Assembly: GCF_000447295.1 (NCBI RefSeq)
Contig: NZ_KE650771.1
Location: forward strand, 4,230,282 to 4,294,281
Direction of reading: 5' to 3'
DNA: 64,000 nucleotides
Source of the DNA: Fischerella sp. PCC 9431
Lineage (GTDB): Bacteria > Cyanobacteriota > Cyanobacteriia > Cyanobacteriales > Nostocaceae
Each line of letters opens with the position of its first letter. The first letter of the stretch is position 1. A program made the position numbers and the translations under genes. Below, one piece after another: positions 1 to 8,889 of the stretch. The notes below the pieces were generated by a model. The model saw only the letters and a list, made by a program, of their open reading frames with translations, ran no database searches and had not been told where the DNA came from.

Positions 1-420
1 AAATGGCCCTTCTTCAAGATGGTAATTTCCAAAGCAGAAATGACTTTGGCAAAAGTAGACTTGCAAATGGCGCAGCGTTACGTCGAAGAGTTATCTGATC
101 CACAAGATAAACCCCGTTTCGAGAAATTATTTGAACAAATAGCTAACGAATACTATCTCACACGGGAATTGGTATTAAATATCACTGAACATCAACGACT
201 TTTAGATGGCGATCCTGTCTTACAGCGATCAGTACAGTTACGTAATGGTACAATTGTACCATTAGGTTTTATTCAAGTTTCCCTCTTGAAGCGCCTACGC
301 CAATCTAAGAATATAGCCACATCTGGAGTGATTCACTCACGATATAGTAAAGGCGAATTGCTACGCGGCGCACTGTTAACAATTAATGGTATTGCTGCTG
401 GTATGAGAAATACGGGTTGA
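1..420 (+). CDS. ppc: phosphoenolpyruvate carboxylase, C-terminal part (cut by window edge)
   Basis: The reading frame is open from base 1 and encodes the last 139 residues of PEP carboxylase, which carboxylates PEP to oxaloacetate to refill the TCA cycle in the cytoplasm. Seen: an opening KWPFF stretch, a helical region containing REL and LLDGDP, and the terminal AGMRNTG, which is the invariant C-terminus of the family and lies in the active site. The 5' part, including the catalytic His and the PEP-binding residues, lies outside the window. The ATG at 19 is internal, not a start. A stem-loop follows at 577-597. Confidence 0.95.
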   Translation, partial: KWPFFKMVISKAEMTLAKVDLQMAQRYVEELSDPQDKPRFEKLFEQIANEYYLTRELVLNITEHQRLLDGDPVLQRSVQLRNGTIVPLGFIQVSLLKRLRQSKNIATSGVIHSRYSKGELLRGALLTINGIAAGMRNTG

Positions 421-576
421 TGTATTAGGATTTTGTCAACAATATTTAGGGCTTACATTCCCCGATTCTCGGTTAAATTTGAGCGCGATCGCAGCTTTAG
501 TCAAAACTTTGGTTCAGCCAAGAAACTGATAAATCTGCTTAATTATCAGTCTACTAAAAGTAGACTTGCGCTCTTA

Positions 577-597
577 GCCCGCAGTTTACTTGCGGGC
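577..597 (+). terminator. stem-loop downstream of ppc
   Basis: GCCCGCA (577-583) pairs with TGCGGGC (591-597) around a 7-base loop, and is followed by CTTCC and a second GGGC-TTTT stretch. It is a possible factor-independent terminator for ppc, about 160 bases after its stop; the T-run is weak. The rest of 421-710 shows no convincing gene. Confidence 0.4.
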
Positions 598-710
598 TTC
601 CGGGCTTTTGGATTTGCAAACAACTAAATACTTAATCTGATAATATTTATCAAAATCACGTTCAGTACTGTATGGGCGCAAAGCTTTGCGCTGCTACCAA
701 CAAATAAAAA

Positions 711-962
711 ATGGCTAAAAACCGAATTTTAATTTGCACCTTTTTTGCTTTACTATCTGGCTTTTTGAGTGGTTATATTGGAGGTCAAATCAGCTTAAGT
801 CTTCATAGCCAAAAATGTCAAAATCAAGCCTGGGGTTTCAAGCAAGCATGTAGTGCTTGGGTAACACCAGGTGCGATCTGGCAAGGTAGTACAACAGGAT
901 TATGGACTGGTACAATTTTAGGGGCGTTTTTCGGTGGTTTGGTGACACGCCCCCAAAGATGA
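711..962 (+). CDS. small conserved membrane protein
   Basis: An 83-residue protein of unknown function. Residues about 6-30 form a hydrophobic glycine-rich segment (SGFLSGYIGG), and residues about 60-77 a second one (GTILGAFFGG), so two membrane helices joined by a loop with two cysteines (residues about 36 and 47) are likely. Glycine zippers suggest tight helix packing. The gene stands alone between ppc and a repeat tract beginning right after its stop. I do not recognise a named family, but the composition and single-copy setting look like a genuine small gene. Confidence 0.6.
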   Translation: MAKNRILICTFFALLSGFLSGYIGGQISLSLHSQKCQNQAWGFKQACSAWVTPGAIWQGSTTGLWTGTILGAFFGGLVTRPQR

Positions 963-1105
963 GAAATAAGGGATAGGGGATCAGGGATAGGGGATCGGGA
1001 ATTGGGCATGGGGCATTGGTTATTCTCCCCGCACCCTGCACCCTGCACCCTGCACCCTGCTCCCTTGTCTCCCTTGTCCCTCTTGTTTTCCTTGTCTTCC
1101 TTCCC
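963..1105. repeat. short tandemly repeated repetitive (STRR) tract
   Basis: Heptamer-like GGGGATC/GGGATAG units (about 966-1005), then a GGGCATGGGGCATT stretch, CACCCTG units (1030-1060) and CTCCCTTGT units (1062-1100). The same families recur at 16224-16262, 21107-21143, 31173-31301, 52621-52675, 58490-58640 and 61550-61605. ORFs predicted across it are artefacts. Confidence 0.8.
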
Positions 1106-1489
1106 TTATCCTTCTGCTTCCTGTCTCCTGGTTCTTGGTTTTAAGTCAGTCCAAGCATTAATACTAGTGTCAAAGCAGCGCCAAGATCCGTCTTTGTTTT
1201 CTTGATAACAAAATAAGCAGCGATCGCTAGCATTAAAATCATCTGTTAAATAATATACCATACCTCGAAAAGGGTAGGTTTTACGACTCAATCGCTTGGC
1301 TACGGCTTGATTAGGACATTCGACCATAAATACAGGTTGTCCATCAAGATGAGCCAAAGAGAAGATGCACATCCGCAAAATTGCTCTTAGCCAGCTTTCT
1401 GAGTTTTCAAAATAATCATCAATAATTTTATTGGTCAGAGCTTTTTCTAGGGTACGGTCTTTTTTTTGAGGAGTATGAGGGTCAGACAT
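1106..1489 (-). CDS. conserved hypothetical protein
   Basis: About 127 residues, function not recognised. The start is placed at the ATG at 1489 because AGGTGG lies a few bases upstream; an in-frame ATG at 1507 would add six residues without a site. The protein has a charged N-terminus, a central region with LFCYQENKDGSWRCFD containing two cysteines, and a basic C-terminus (KPRTRRQEAEG). No signal peptide or membrane segment is visible. It has the look of a cytoplasmic cyanobacterial orphan and sits alone, convergent with the upstream membrane gene. Confidence 0.6.
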   Translation of the reverse strand: MSDPHTPQKKDRTLEKALTNKIIDDYFENSESWLRAILRMCIFSLAHLDGQPVFMVECPNQAVAKRLSRKTYPFRGMVYYLTDDFNASDRCLFCYQENKDGSWRCFDTSINAWTDLKPRTRRQEAEG

Positions 1490-1815
1490 TGCACCACCTA
1501 TGACCAAAACAGTTGTGAATTTCGGTATTCGGAATTTAGAACTTAGAACTAACTTCCAAAATTCCGAATAGTCAATTTTAAACTAGATTGACTATACCTT
1601 TGGTTAGAGATTAAACCAAAATTTATATATATACAAGCGTATACGAAAATATACGGCAATAGCTTAGATATTATTATCTAGTTTTTGTTGATTCTTCTAC
1701 ATCAAATCTGTTTGGGAACAGGCTTTTCCAAAAATCAGGTGTCTGAAAAAAGTAACTACTACTGAGTGTCCTTATACTTGCTAAAATCCAAGTGTAACGA
1801 TAAAGTGATATAGTC
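1490..1815. other. intergenic, AT-rich
   Basis: Divergent gap between two small genes. It contains a TATATATATACAAG stretch and two GTATACG/ATATACG words near 1625-1655. No gene or clear promoter pair stands out. Confidence 0.4.
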
Positions 1816-2121
1816 ATGACTACCGGAAGCAACGAAGTTCAGCCAACGACCAAGGGTGCTGATGCTATTGATGAGGCGATCGCCCAAGGAATTGATTTTG
1901 ACGGTACTCCCATCCCACCTGCCAAGTTGGAACTTTATCATCAAGTCATGGGATTAGAGGCAAACAGACAACGTAGTGGCGTCAGTAATACCATGCGATC
2001 GCGCATAGTCCGGATCGGTGCTAAACATATCCGCCAAAATGAACTCAACCAAAAGCTAGTAGATGCTGGCTTTGCACCTCTCAAAGAAAAAGAAATAGCC
2101 TTTTTCTACGGTAGCAAATAA
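1816..2121 (+). CDS. small conserved cyanobacterial protein
   Basis: A 101-residue soluble protein with no recognised function. The N-terminal 35 residues are acidic (GADAIDEAIAQGIDFDGTPI); the middle and C-terminus are mixed and basic (MRSRIVRIGAKHIRQNELNQ), ending IAFFYGSK. No membrane segment. It is followed 45 bases later by a good terminator and then a tRNA gene, so it is a single-gene transcript. The start is the first ATG of the frame. Confidence 0.7.
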   Translation: MTTGSNEVQPTTKGADAIDEAIAQGIDFDGTPIPPAKLELYHQVMGLEANRQRSGVSNTMRSRIVRIGAKHIRQNELNQKLVDAGFAPLKEKEIAFFYGSK

Positions 2122-2165
2122 AAATACTTGCATTATGACAACAAGACATATATAATTAACACGCT

Positions 2166-2187
2166 GGCTTTATCTAAAGCCTTTTTT
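2166..2187 (+). terminator. factor-independent terminator
   Basis: GGCTTTA (2166-2172), a 2-base loop, TAAAGCC (2175-2181) and six T residues. It ends the 101-residue gene just before the tRNA. Confidence 0.75.
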
Positions 2188-2192
2188 AATGT

Positions 2193-2265
2193 GGGCGCGT
2201 AGCTCAGTGGATAGAGCCACGGATTTCTAATCCGTTGGTCGCAGGTTCGAATCCTGCCGCGCTCG
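2193..2265 (+). tRNA. trnR-UCU: tRNA-Arg (anticodon UCU)
   Basis: A full 73-base cloverleaf: acceptor GGGCGCG/CGCGCTC, D-arm GCTC...GAGC, anticodon stem ACGGA/TCCGT with loop TTTCTAA (anticodon TCT), and T-arm GCAGG-TTCGAATC-CTGC. CCA is not encoded. It reads AGA codons. A short element with inverted ends begins 67 bases downstream. Confidence 0.95.
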
Positions 2266-2332
2266 TTGTAAGTGACAACAAATCATCAAAAGTTAAGGTA
2301 TGGTAGGTTAATTTCCAACATAAAAAGGATTT

Positions 2333-2626
2333 GTGACAAGTTAAGGATTTTTTGGTTCAACGGAGTTTTGATTGATTTGGCGGATTTTTGCGGAAGCGCT
2401 TTCCCCACAATATTGAGCGTATTTTTCTATAAATGGTGTAACGCTAGTCTTATCATTGTGATCATGTATCTTCCAAGGGAAAAGCCAGTAATCCAGTTCT
2501 CTTTTTTGCTACTCCAGAAAATAAGAACCTTGATGTTGTAAAGAAGAGAAGTAAAAAGCCTCAAACTCTTGCTTGATCAGCTTTTCCTCTACCCTTGACA
2601 AATATTGTTTTTCCTTAACTTGTCAC
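2333..2626. mobile_element. MITE-like element with 15-bp inverted ends
   Basis: GTGACAAGTTAAGGA at 2333-2347 is repeated exactly in inverse at 2612-2626, bounding 294 bp between the tRNA-Arg and the end of accD. A reading frame at 2272-2541 crosses the left end and looks like noise. No target duplication is evident. It may be a non-autonomous element or the remnant of a larger transposon inserted next to the tRNA. Confidence 0.55.
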
Positions 2627-2637
2627 GAATCAATTCA

Positions 2638-3597
2638 CTATTCTGCAAGTGTAGAACTCAAACTCATAGTTTTCTCCCACAACACTACATTATGGGTGTT
2701 GGTTGTAGCGGGGGACTGATGTAGAGCTATCAACTGAGTTAAAGTATTTTTTAACTGGGTACGCGGTACAATCTCATCAACAAAGCCGTGTTTTAGTAAA
2801 TCTTCGGCAGTTTGGAAATCATCAGGCAGTTTTTCTCGTAAGGTTTGCTCAATCACTCGCCGACCTGCAAAACCAATCGTTGCTTTGGGTTCTGCTATGA
2901 TAATATCACCTAACATTGCAAAACTAGCTGTAACTCCGCCTGTGGTGGGGTTAGTTAATATCGGCATATACAATAAACGTGCTTCTTTATGTCGTTCTAA
3001 AGCTGCGGATATTTTTGCCATCTGCATAAGTGAGAGCATTCCTTCTTGCATCCTTGCTCCACCAGATGTACACACAATGACTACAGCATATCGCCTTTGA
3101 GTAGCTTGTTCAATTAAGCGGGTGAGTTTTTCGCCTACTACTGACCCCATGCTTCCACCCATGAAGCGAAAATCCATTACTCCAAGGGCGATTGGTAGGC
3201 CGTTGATTTCACCCAAACCTGTTTTGACAGCATCTACCAAACCAAGTTTTTCTTGTGTTTCCCGGAGGCGATCGCTATAGGCTTTGCGATCGCGAAATCC
3301 CAAAGGATCACCAGGACGCAGATGTTCATCAAGCGGTCTCCAGGTATTAGAATCTATCAACTGGCGGATGCGCTCATCACTATCTACCCGATTATGATGT
3401 CCGCATTCGGTGCATACCATTAAATTTGCTTTCAAATCTTTGGCATAACTTAATACACCACATTTAGGACACTTGTTCCAGAGTCCATCTGCGATTTCAC
3501 GTTCTTGGCGTTCTAGACTGATAGGTCCTGATTTACGTCGGTTTGCAAACCAATCAAACAGAGATTTTAAACCACGTGATTCTTCGTTGTTTGCCAT
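2638..3597 (-). CDS. accD: acetyl-CoA carboxylase carboxyltransferase subunit beta
   Basis: A 319-residue beta subunit of the carboxyltransferase that moves CO2 from carboxybiotin to acetyl-CoA, giving malonyl-CoA for fatty acid synthesis. Seen: the N-terminal four-cysteine zinc ribbon (CPKC at about 43-46, CTEC at about 62-65), then the crotonase-like core with [14 protein letters not shown], the glycine loop [11 protein letters not shown] and the [14 protein letters not shown] stretch. The length is usual for bacteria. The alpha partner accA is in this window at 60554-61534. The gene ends only 12 bases from the inverted-end element at 2333-2626. Confidence 0.96.
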   Translation of the reverse strand: MANNEESRGLKSLFDWFANRRKSGPISLERQEREIADGLWNKCPKCGVLSYAKDLKANLMVCTECGHHNRVDSDERIRQLIDSNTWRPLDEHLRPGDPLGFRDRKAYSDRLRETQEKLGLVDAVKTGLGEINGLPIALGVMDFRFMGGSMGSVVGEKLTRLIEQATQRRYAVVIVCTSGGARMQEGMLSLMQMAKISAALERHKEARLLYMPILTNPTTGGVTASFAMLGDIIIAEPKATIGFAGRRVIEQTLREKLPDDFQTAEDLLKHGFVDEIVPRTQLKNTLTQLIALHQSPATTNTHNVVLWEKTMSLSSTLAE

Positions 3598-4331
3598 TTG
3601 TTTCTTATGCCAGTAGAGTATATCAAAAACAGCTTAATTTCTTTGGTGCAATCATTGTCATTGGTGAGCAACGACTCAATCACTTATGACTACACAACAA
3701 ATTTTGTCTTTTGTGCAATGTTTCACATCTAGTTTTGCATCTTTGCTTGTCAGCTTAACGAAAATAAGTAAACCAGTTCAAGTGTGTTGTTCTAGATGCC
3801 AAGAAGTTTATAACTTTTTAGGTATGAATAATATACAGTTAGTTATTAGAAATGGTAAATTTCAGAGTGATATCAGGGGAAATATTGTTTGGTTTTCATC
3901 TTTCATATCCAAAAGTTACCTATAAAGCCATGAATATACCATCCCTGAGATATAATTTCACCCCCAGACCAATAATAAACGGTTGATATGCCGCAAGCAG
4001 CTATATATTGCTGTATCAGTTTAGTTTTGACACGATTAATTTTGTAAAGAAGGTTATCCATCGTTACAGGATTAATCTTAACAGAAGTTAAATACTATTA
4101 AGGGTAATGAAGTTTACAGTTGAAGGTTGATAAGTAATGAGTCCTAAAATAGGGTACTTTTTCTTTCATAGGTGTAGGTTTTTTACGCTTTGCCCAAAAA
4201 ATACTGCTTTAAGGGTTTGACATTCTCCCACAAAAGACCCGTGGGAATATAAAGATCACTGCGTAAAGTCATGTTTGTGCTGTCTGCAAAGAATATATGT
4301 GCAAATATTCCATGCAAGTCCCTCTTCCCTT
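3598..4331. other. long intergenic region with possible IS end
   Basis: A 734-bp gap. An ATG frame at 3686-3925 (79 codons) lacks a ribosome site and a recognisable product. Near 4222-4248 an ATTCTCCCAC / GTGGGAAT hairpin preceded by TTGAC resembles ends of IS200/IS605-type elements in cyanobacteria; no tnpA or tnpB is present, so at most it is a remnant. Confidence 0.3.
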
Positions 4332-5153
4332 TTACCTTCCATGTATAAACAACCGTAAGTAGCTAGACAAAATTGTTTCGCCACCAAACAAAGTCACTAC
4401 AGATCCCAGGGCTAGAAACGGGCCGAAAGGCATTTTATATCCCCATCTTCGCCGCGATAAGATAATCATACCGCCACCAACAGATACTCCCAACAAACAA
4501 GCAACAAAAGCAGCCAAGAGTAAATACTTCCAACCTAACCAGGCTCCCATCATGGCTGCTAACTTGGCATCACCTCCACCCATTACAGTTTTACCAAAAA
4601 TTATTGAACCAACTGTAGCGATCGCATCAAACAGCCACAATCCTAATACTATTCCCAAGCTCGCTGTCATCAAGTTACTAGCTACTCTTGCCCAGCTACC
4701 ATCAGGCAAAAAACCAACGACTGCTTGAAACACTATCCCGATAATTAATCCTGATTGAGTTAGTTGGTTTGGTAAAGTCATCGTATCTAAATCAATCAGT
4801 GACAGTGCCAGTAACCAACTACAAAATACCCAGTAGCTAATAGTTAATAAAGATACATTAAAATTCAAAAAAATTAGTAAAAATAACAATCCTGTGACTG
4901 CTTCTACCACTGGATAACGCAGAGCAATTTTACCTTGGCAATAACGACAACAGCCTTTTAACCATAGCCAGCCTAGCACTGGTACATTATCGTATGGCTT
5001 AAGTTTGGTTAAGCAATGAGGACAGCGAGAAGGAGGAAAAAGCAGGGATAAACCAGCAGGAAGCCGATAAACCACAACATTAATAAAACTGCCAATAGAA
5101 ATACCCAAGGCAAATACGATTAAATTTGCCAGGATGAGCATCAAAGTATCCAT
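4332..5153 (-). CDS. pilD: prepilin peptidase / N-methyltransferase (A24 family)
   Basis: A 273-residue inner-membrane aspartic peptidase that cleaves and N-methylates type IV prepilins. Seen: first helix with GSFINVVVYRLP; cytoplasmic zinc module with CPHC (about 44-47) and CRYC (about 69-72); helices; the catalytic Asp in SLIDLDTMTLPN; and the second catalytic Asp in the GGGDAKL motif near residue 195. About eight hydrophobic segments. The complete N-terminal methylase part means it should be bifunctional. It is a lone gene, while the pilBTC motor genes lie at 16333-20853; the pair fits a functional pilus system. Confidence 0.93.
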   Translation of the reverse strand: MDTLMLILANLIVFALGISIGSFINVVVYRLPAGLSLLFPPSRCPHCLTKLKPYDNVPVLGWLWLKGCCRYCQGKIALRYPVVEAVTGLLFLLIFLNFNVSLLTISYWVFCSWLLALSLIDLDTMTLPNQLTQSGLIIGIVFQAVVGFLPDGSWARVASNLMTASLGIVLGLWLFDAIATVGSIIFGKTVMGGGDAKLAAMMGAWLGWKYLLLAAFVACLLGVSVGGGMIILSRRRWGYKMPFGPFLALGSVVTLFGGETILSSYLRLFIHGR

Positions 5154-5311
5154 AATCAGTGCTTTGTCATTTGTCTATTGTCTTACCCTGCGGGTAGACG
5201 CTTGCGCGTCTATGTTATTTGTATAACACCAATGACTAATGACCAATGACTATTGTACAGACGCGTAGACGCTCGTAAGAGCGGCTTCAAGGTAAGAGTA
5301 TCATCGCGTCT
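5154..5311. repeat. palindromic repeat patch
   Basis: Contains TAGACGCTTGCGCGTCTA (about 5194-5211) and ACGCGTAGACGCTCGTAAGAGCGG (5262-5285), members of the dispersed GACGC...GCGTC palindromes of this genome, plus the ATGACTAATGACC word common here. Confidence 0.6.
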
Positions 5312-5572
5312 CTAATACATATGTGATTCAATTTGATTTAAAGGTACAAAACATTCTGCGGGCAAGAGGGCTGGTTGACCATTAAAAATCACCTTTCCCC
5401 GATGAGTATCGCGGTTAATTGCTACACCAGATGCTTGTCCAGCCATTTCAGGGTGTACTTCGCAGTAAGTGTAGTAGATTTTCCCAGCTGCTCTGATGAG
5501 GGCAGGATCAATCAAAGGCGGCTGGTTCTTAGAGTTAGTATAGTTTACTTGTTCTTGTCGTAAAGCGTACAC
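5312..5572 (-). CDS. small conserved hypothetical protein
   Basis: 86 residues starting at GTG (5572); no in-frame ATG exists near the N-terminus and the ribosome site is weak, so the start is uncertain. The protein has AGKIYYTYCEVHPEMAGQ in the middle and ends NQIESHMY. It is soluble, with one cysteine and no recognised domain. It lies 94 bases downstream of leuB on the same strand but behind a hairpin, so it is probably transcribed separately. Confidence 0.55.
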   Translation of the reverse strand: MYALRQEQVNYTNSKNQPPLIDPALIRAAGKIYYTYCEVHPEMAGQASGVAINRDTHRGKVIFNGQPALLPAECFVPLNQIESHMY

Positions 5573-5622
5573 GACTTATTGGGTATAGTTATGAGGTTTT
5601 GTGTTAATAGTGTATACGAAAG

Positions 5623-5643
5623 TTTTAGCAATGATTGCTAAAA
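5623..5643 (-). terminator. hairpin after leuB
   Basis: TTTTAGCAA (5623-5631), 3-base loop, TTGCTAAAA (5635-5643): a perfect 9-bp stem just past the leuB stop. The T-run is short, so termination strength is uncertain. Confidence 0.5.
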
Positions 5644-5666
5644 TTTCCGTTTGCTACTAAGGCAGA

Positions 5667-6752
5667 TTATTCTTCCAAAACTTGAATTAAAGCTTCACCC
5701 ATCGCACGGCAACCCAATAGTTGCATATCCGGAGACATGATATCTCCAGTTCGAGCGCCGTTTGCTAAAACTTGCAACACACCTTTTTCAATGTAGTCTG
5801 CGGCAGCACTTTGGTTTAAACCATAGCGTAGCATCATGGCTGTACTCAAAACTTGAGCTAGGGGATTAGCTTTATCAAGTCCAGCAATATCAGGGGCAGA
5901 ACCGTGAACAGGTTCAAACACTCCTAAACCGGAAGCACCTAAACTAGCAGAAGGCAACATACCAATGCTACCAGTGAGCATAGCAGCAGCATCGGAGAGG
6001 ATATCACCAAATAGGTTTCCTGTGACAATAGTATCAAACTGTTTAGGAGCGCGCACTAACTGCATAGCAGCATTATCTACATACAGATGAGTAAGTTCCA
6101 CATCCGGATATTCGGCTGCTAACTTTGTCATGCGATCGCGCCAAAGTTGTGATACTTCTAAAACATTTGCTTTATCTACTGAACAGAGTTTGCTTTGGCG
6201 TTTGCGTGCTGTTTCAAATGCAACTCTACCAATGCGATCAATTTCAGACTCGGTGTACGCCATTGTGTTGATACCACGCTTTTCACCAGTTTCCATGTCA
6301 AAAATTCCTTTGGGTTTGCCAAAGTAAATTCCACCAGTGAGTTCGCGCACCACCATAATATCAACGCCTTCCACGATTTCCCGTTTCAAAGTAGAAGCAT
6401 CAATTAATTGAGGTATTATTTTCGCCGGACGTAAATTAGCAAATAATTCCAAACCTGCACGTAGTCCAAGTAAACCTGCTTCTGGACGTAAATGAGATGG
6501 CAAAGAATCCCACTTGTAACCACCAATCGCTGCTAATAAGACTGCATCGCTGTTGCGGCACATATCTAAAGTGGCTGCTGGTAGAGGTTCACCTGTGGCA
6601 TCAATTGCTGCACCACCGATCAGTGCTTCTTGGAATTCAAACTGAAGATCAAATTTTTTTTCCAGGACTTTAAGCACGTCTACCGCCACAGCCATAATTT
6701 CAGGACCAATGCCATCGCCAGGAAGTAAGGTAATGCGGTATTGCTGTGCCAT
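5667..6752 (-). CDS. leuB: 3-isopropylmalate dehydrogenase
   Basis: A 361-residue NAD-dependent enzyme oxidising 3-isopropylmalate to 2-oxoisocaproate in leucine synthesis. Seen: N-terminal [10 protein letters not shown]; substrate loop with [22 protein letters not shown] split over residues about 87-108; [10 protein letters not shown]; the VDNAAMQLV segment; [16 protein letters not shown]; and HGSAPDIAG for cofactor binding. Full family length. Single gene, with leuCD elsewhere. Confidence 0.96.
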   Translation of the reverse strand: MAQQYRITLLPGDGIGPEIMAVAVDVLKVLEKKFDLQFEFQEALIGGAAIDATGEPLPAATLDMCRNSDAVLLAAIGGYKWDSLPSHLRPEAGLLGLRAGLELFANLRPAKIIPQLIDASTLKREIVEGVDIMVVRELTGGIYFGKPKGIFDMETGEKRGINTMAYTESEIDRIGRVAFETARKRQSKLCSVDKANVLEVSQLWRDRMTKLAAEYPDVELTHLYVDNAAMQLVRAPKQFDTIVTGNLFGDILSDAAAMLTGSIGMLPSASLGASGLGVFEPVHGSAPDIAGLDKANPLAQVLSTAMMLRYGLNQSAAADYIEKGVLQVLANGARTGDIMSPDMQLLGCRAMGEALIQVLEE

Positions 6753-6893
6753 AGTTAGTTTTAATTGATGAGTATTTAAGCTTGCAGAAAAATATCATAT
6801 CGAGCAATGGCACCAATGACATGGAAAATATATCTTGAGCAACAAAGATACCTAAGTTAATCATCAAAAATAGCGTTTTACTTAAACACAAAA

Positions 6894-6936
6894 AATGCAC
6901 ACAAATAATATCATTGAGTGTTTCTCTGTGTGCATT
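6894..6936 (-). terminator. terminator of the GH57 gene
   Basis: On the minus strand AATGCACACA (6936-6927) pairs with TGTGTGCATT (6903-6894), followed at once by a run of six T. It lies about 20 bases after the GH57 stop. Confidence 0.65.
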
Positions 6937-6954
6937 CGTGGTCGTATTTTTGAA

Positions 6955-8544
6955 TTACAATGGACGGTAGACGCGATAGTTGATGCTGGGGAATATGTTA
7001 TCCATAAACTCGACTTTTTCTAGCCAACCGCTATCGATTTTGCCGATATTAATATCTTCATAGAGTTTGTTAAACCGCATGAGATGCGATCGCGTCCTTC
7101 TTACAGCATAAGGAACCATTGTTCCTGTCCGCATAATAAATGCCCAGTCAGAAGATTGTGCTAAAAGTAACTCTCTTGCTGCTTGGTTAAGTGCTTTCCA
7201 TTCCAGTTCATCTGCTGCTTCTCTTCTAGATAACTCAATCATACGTTCAGCAGCTTTATGTAAATGTGGGTAGATCCATGCATTTGTCTCATTCAACCAA
7301 TACTCGTGGAAACCCTTAAAACCCCAGCTTGATTGAGATGGACGACAAACTTGCTGATTTGGTTGGGCGCGCAGATAATCTGCTAAATGAGTCATTTGAT
7401 ACGTTTGTTGGTCGTACCATGACTTACGGAATAAATAATCAATGAACCAAGGTCCTTCATACCACCAATGTCCAAATAATTCCGCGTCATAAGGGGAAAC
7501 CACAATTGGCGGACGCTGCATAATACCGTAGAGATGCCCTACTTGCTGCTCACGGTTATACATAAAATTTCCTGCGTGTTCAGCAGCTTTTTCCCTTGCC
7601 CAATAGGGATCATAGAGGGCTTTATCTGCTAAACCGAGACCCCGACCAGTGATTTTATGATATTTGATCCCCGTGTTTTTTCGTTGACCATTGGGCATAA
7701 TGTAGGGCTTGATGTATTCATATTCAGCTTCCCAACCCAAGTCTTTGTAAAACTCTCGATATTCTGGCGCACCAGGATAACCTACCTCAGAAGACCATAC
7801 TTGTTGAGAGGATTCATGATCACGTCCAAAGGCAGCCACACCAGTTTCTGTAAAAATAGGAGCATAGGTGCCAAAGCGGGGACGAGGACGTGCATAGAGG
7901 ATACCATGTCCATCAATTAGAAAATAGCGCAACCCAACATCTGCCAGCATCCGCTCTAAGCCTTCATAGTAGGCACATTCAGGTAGCCAAATTCCTCTAG
8001 GCGGAACTCCAAAATTTTCCTCATAGTGTTCACAGGCTACTTTTAACTGCGCCCAAACAGCTTGTGGATACATTTTCATCAGTGGTAGATAACCGTGGGT
8101 AGCACCACATGTGATGATTTCGAGATTATTTGTATCTTGGAACTGCTTAAAAGCTGTTACTAAATCACCTTTATATTGCTCCCAGATTTTTCGTGTAGAG
8201 TTAAATTCACTGGCGTAATGTTCGGCTAAATATTTGATATGACCGTTATGAGTATTATGCTCAATTTCTAGTTCTACAAGTTCTTCCAACTTTGCTAAGT
8301 GTTCGTTATAGCGTTCTTGTAGCAACGGATCACGCAGCATCGACACCAAAGGCGGTGTCATACTCATAGTGATTTTAAAGTCTATACCGTCTTGCTTTAA
8401 ACCTTCAAAAACTCTTAGTAAAGGGATATAAGTTTCTGTAATCGCTTCATAAAGCCATTCTTCTTCCAGTACATAGTCACTTTCTGGATGCCGCACAAAG
8501 GGGAGATGTGCATGAAGTACTAGCGCAACGTAGCCGATAGCCAT
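6955..8544 (-). CDS. GH57 1,4-alpha-glucan branching enzyme
   Basis: A 529-residue glycoside hydrolase family 57 protein with the C-terminal DUF1957-type helical domain; such enzymes create alpha-1,6 branches in glycogen. Seen: HAHLPFVRHPE at residues about 12-22 (region 1); a GATHGYLPL stretch near 150; GIWLPECAYYEG near 185, carrying the glutamate nucleophile; and SPYDAELFGHWWYEGP near 350, with the catalytic aspartate. The C-terminal tryptophan-rich helices include WGFKGFHEYWL. No signal peptide, so cytoplasmic. Branching is inferred from family; a related amylase or transferase activity cannot be excluded. A single gene with its own terminator. Confidence 0.88.
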   Translation of the reverse strand: MAIGYVALVLHAHLPFVRHPESDYVLEEEWLYEAITETYIPLLRVFEGLKQDGIDFKITMSMTPPLVSMLRDPLLQERYNEHLAKLEELVELEIEHNTHNGHIKYLAEHYASEFNSTRKIWEQYKGDLVTAFKQFQDTNNLEIITCGATHGYLPLMKMYPQAVWAQLKVACEHYEENFGVPPRGIWLPECAYYEGLERMLADVGLRYFLIDGHGILYARPRPRFGTYAPIFTETGVAAFGRDHESSQQVWSSEVGYPGAPEYREFYKDLGWEAEYEYIKPYIMPNGQRKNTGIKYHKITGRGLGLADKALYDPYWAREKAAEHAGNFMYNREQQVGHLYGIMQRPPIVVSPYDAELFGHWWYEGPWFIDYLFRKSWYDQQTYQMTHLADYLRAQPNQQVCRPSQSSWGFKGFHEYWLNETNAWIYPHLHKAAERMIELSRREAADELEWKALNQAARELLLAQSSDWAFIMRTGTMVPYAVRRTRSHLMRFNKLYEDINIGKIDSGWLEKVEFMDNIFPSINYRVYRPL

Positions 8545-8610
8545 AATGATTTCGCGGTGGTATTAATATATCGAAGGTTGGGGATTTGGCAGAAGTTAAC
8601 AATATTTTAA

Positions 8611-8889
8611 GACTTTCTGGGGATCGTAACAGGCTTTAGGCAATTCTTTTATGATGACTGGCGCTCTATACTCGCAAAAAGCAGCTATGCTGGAGCAATT
8701 GCCCTCAAATTACTACAAAACAGCGAATTTGTGCAAATCTGGCAGGAGATAGAAGATGCAGAAAGTTTCTCAACTAGTTTTTACAAAAATTTAAATAATA
8801 AGGTAGAAAAGTTAAGGTGTTTCTTGTTTACCTATGAAATTATTACAACTGAAAAAGCAAATTGCTTCAATTTTATCCATCTTCACTAG
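8611..8889 (+). pseudogene. possible gene remnant without start codon
   Basis: This frame is open from the stop at 8608-8610 to a TAG at 8887-8889 (92 codons) but has no ATG, GTG or TTG near its beginning. The translation looks protein-like before 8780 (QFFYDDWRSILAKSSY, then IALKLLQNSEFVQIWQEIED). It overlaps the start of the next gene in another frame. It could be the tail of a decayed gene or chance; I do not recognise the family. Confidence 0.2.

Noticed and set aside
433-627. 64-codon frame after ppc
   Set aside because: Starts with TTG, no ribosome site, and crosses the stem-loop at 577-597.
824-1205. Several frames over 824-1205 on both strands
   Set aside because: They are translations of the heptamer and CCCTTGT repeats and shadow the real small membrane gene.
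2272-2541. 89-codon frame after the tRNA
   Set aside because: Crosses the inverted end of the 294-bp element and has no recognisable sequence or ribosome site.
3686-3925. 79-codon frame divergent from accD
   Set aside because: Has a CCSRC motif but no ribosome site and no known similarity; too weak to call.
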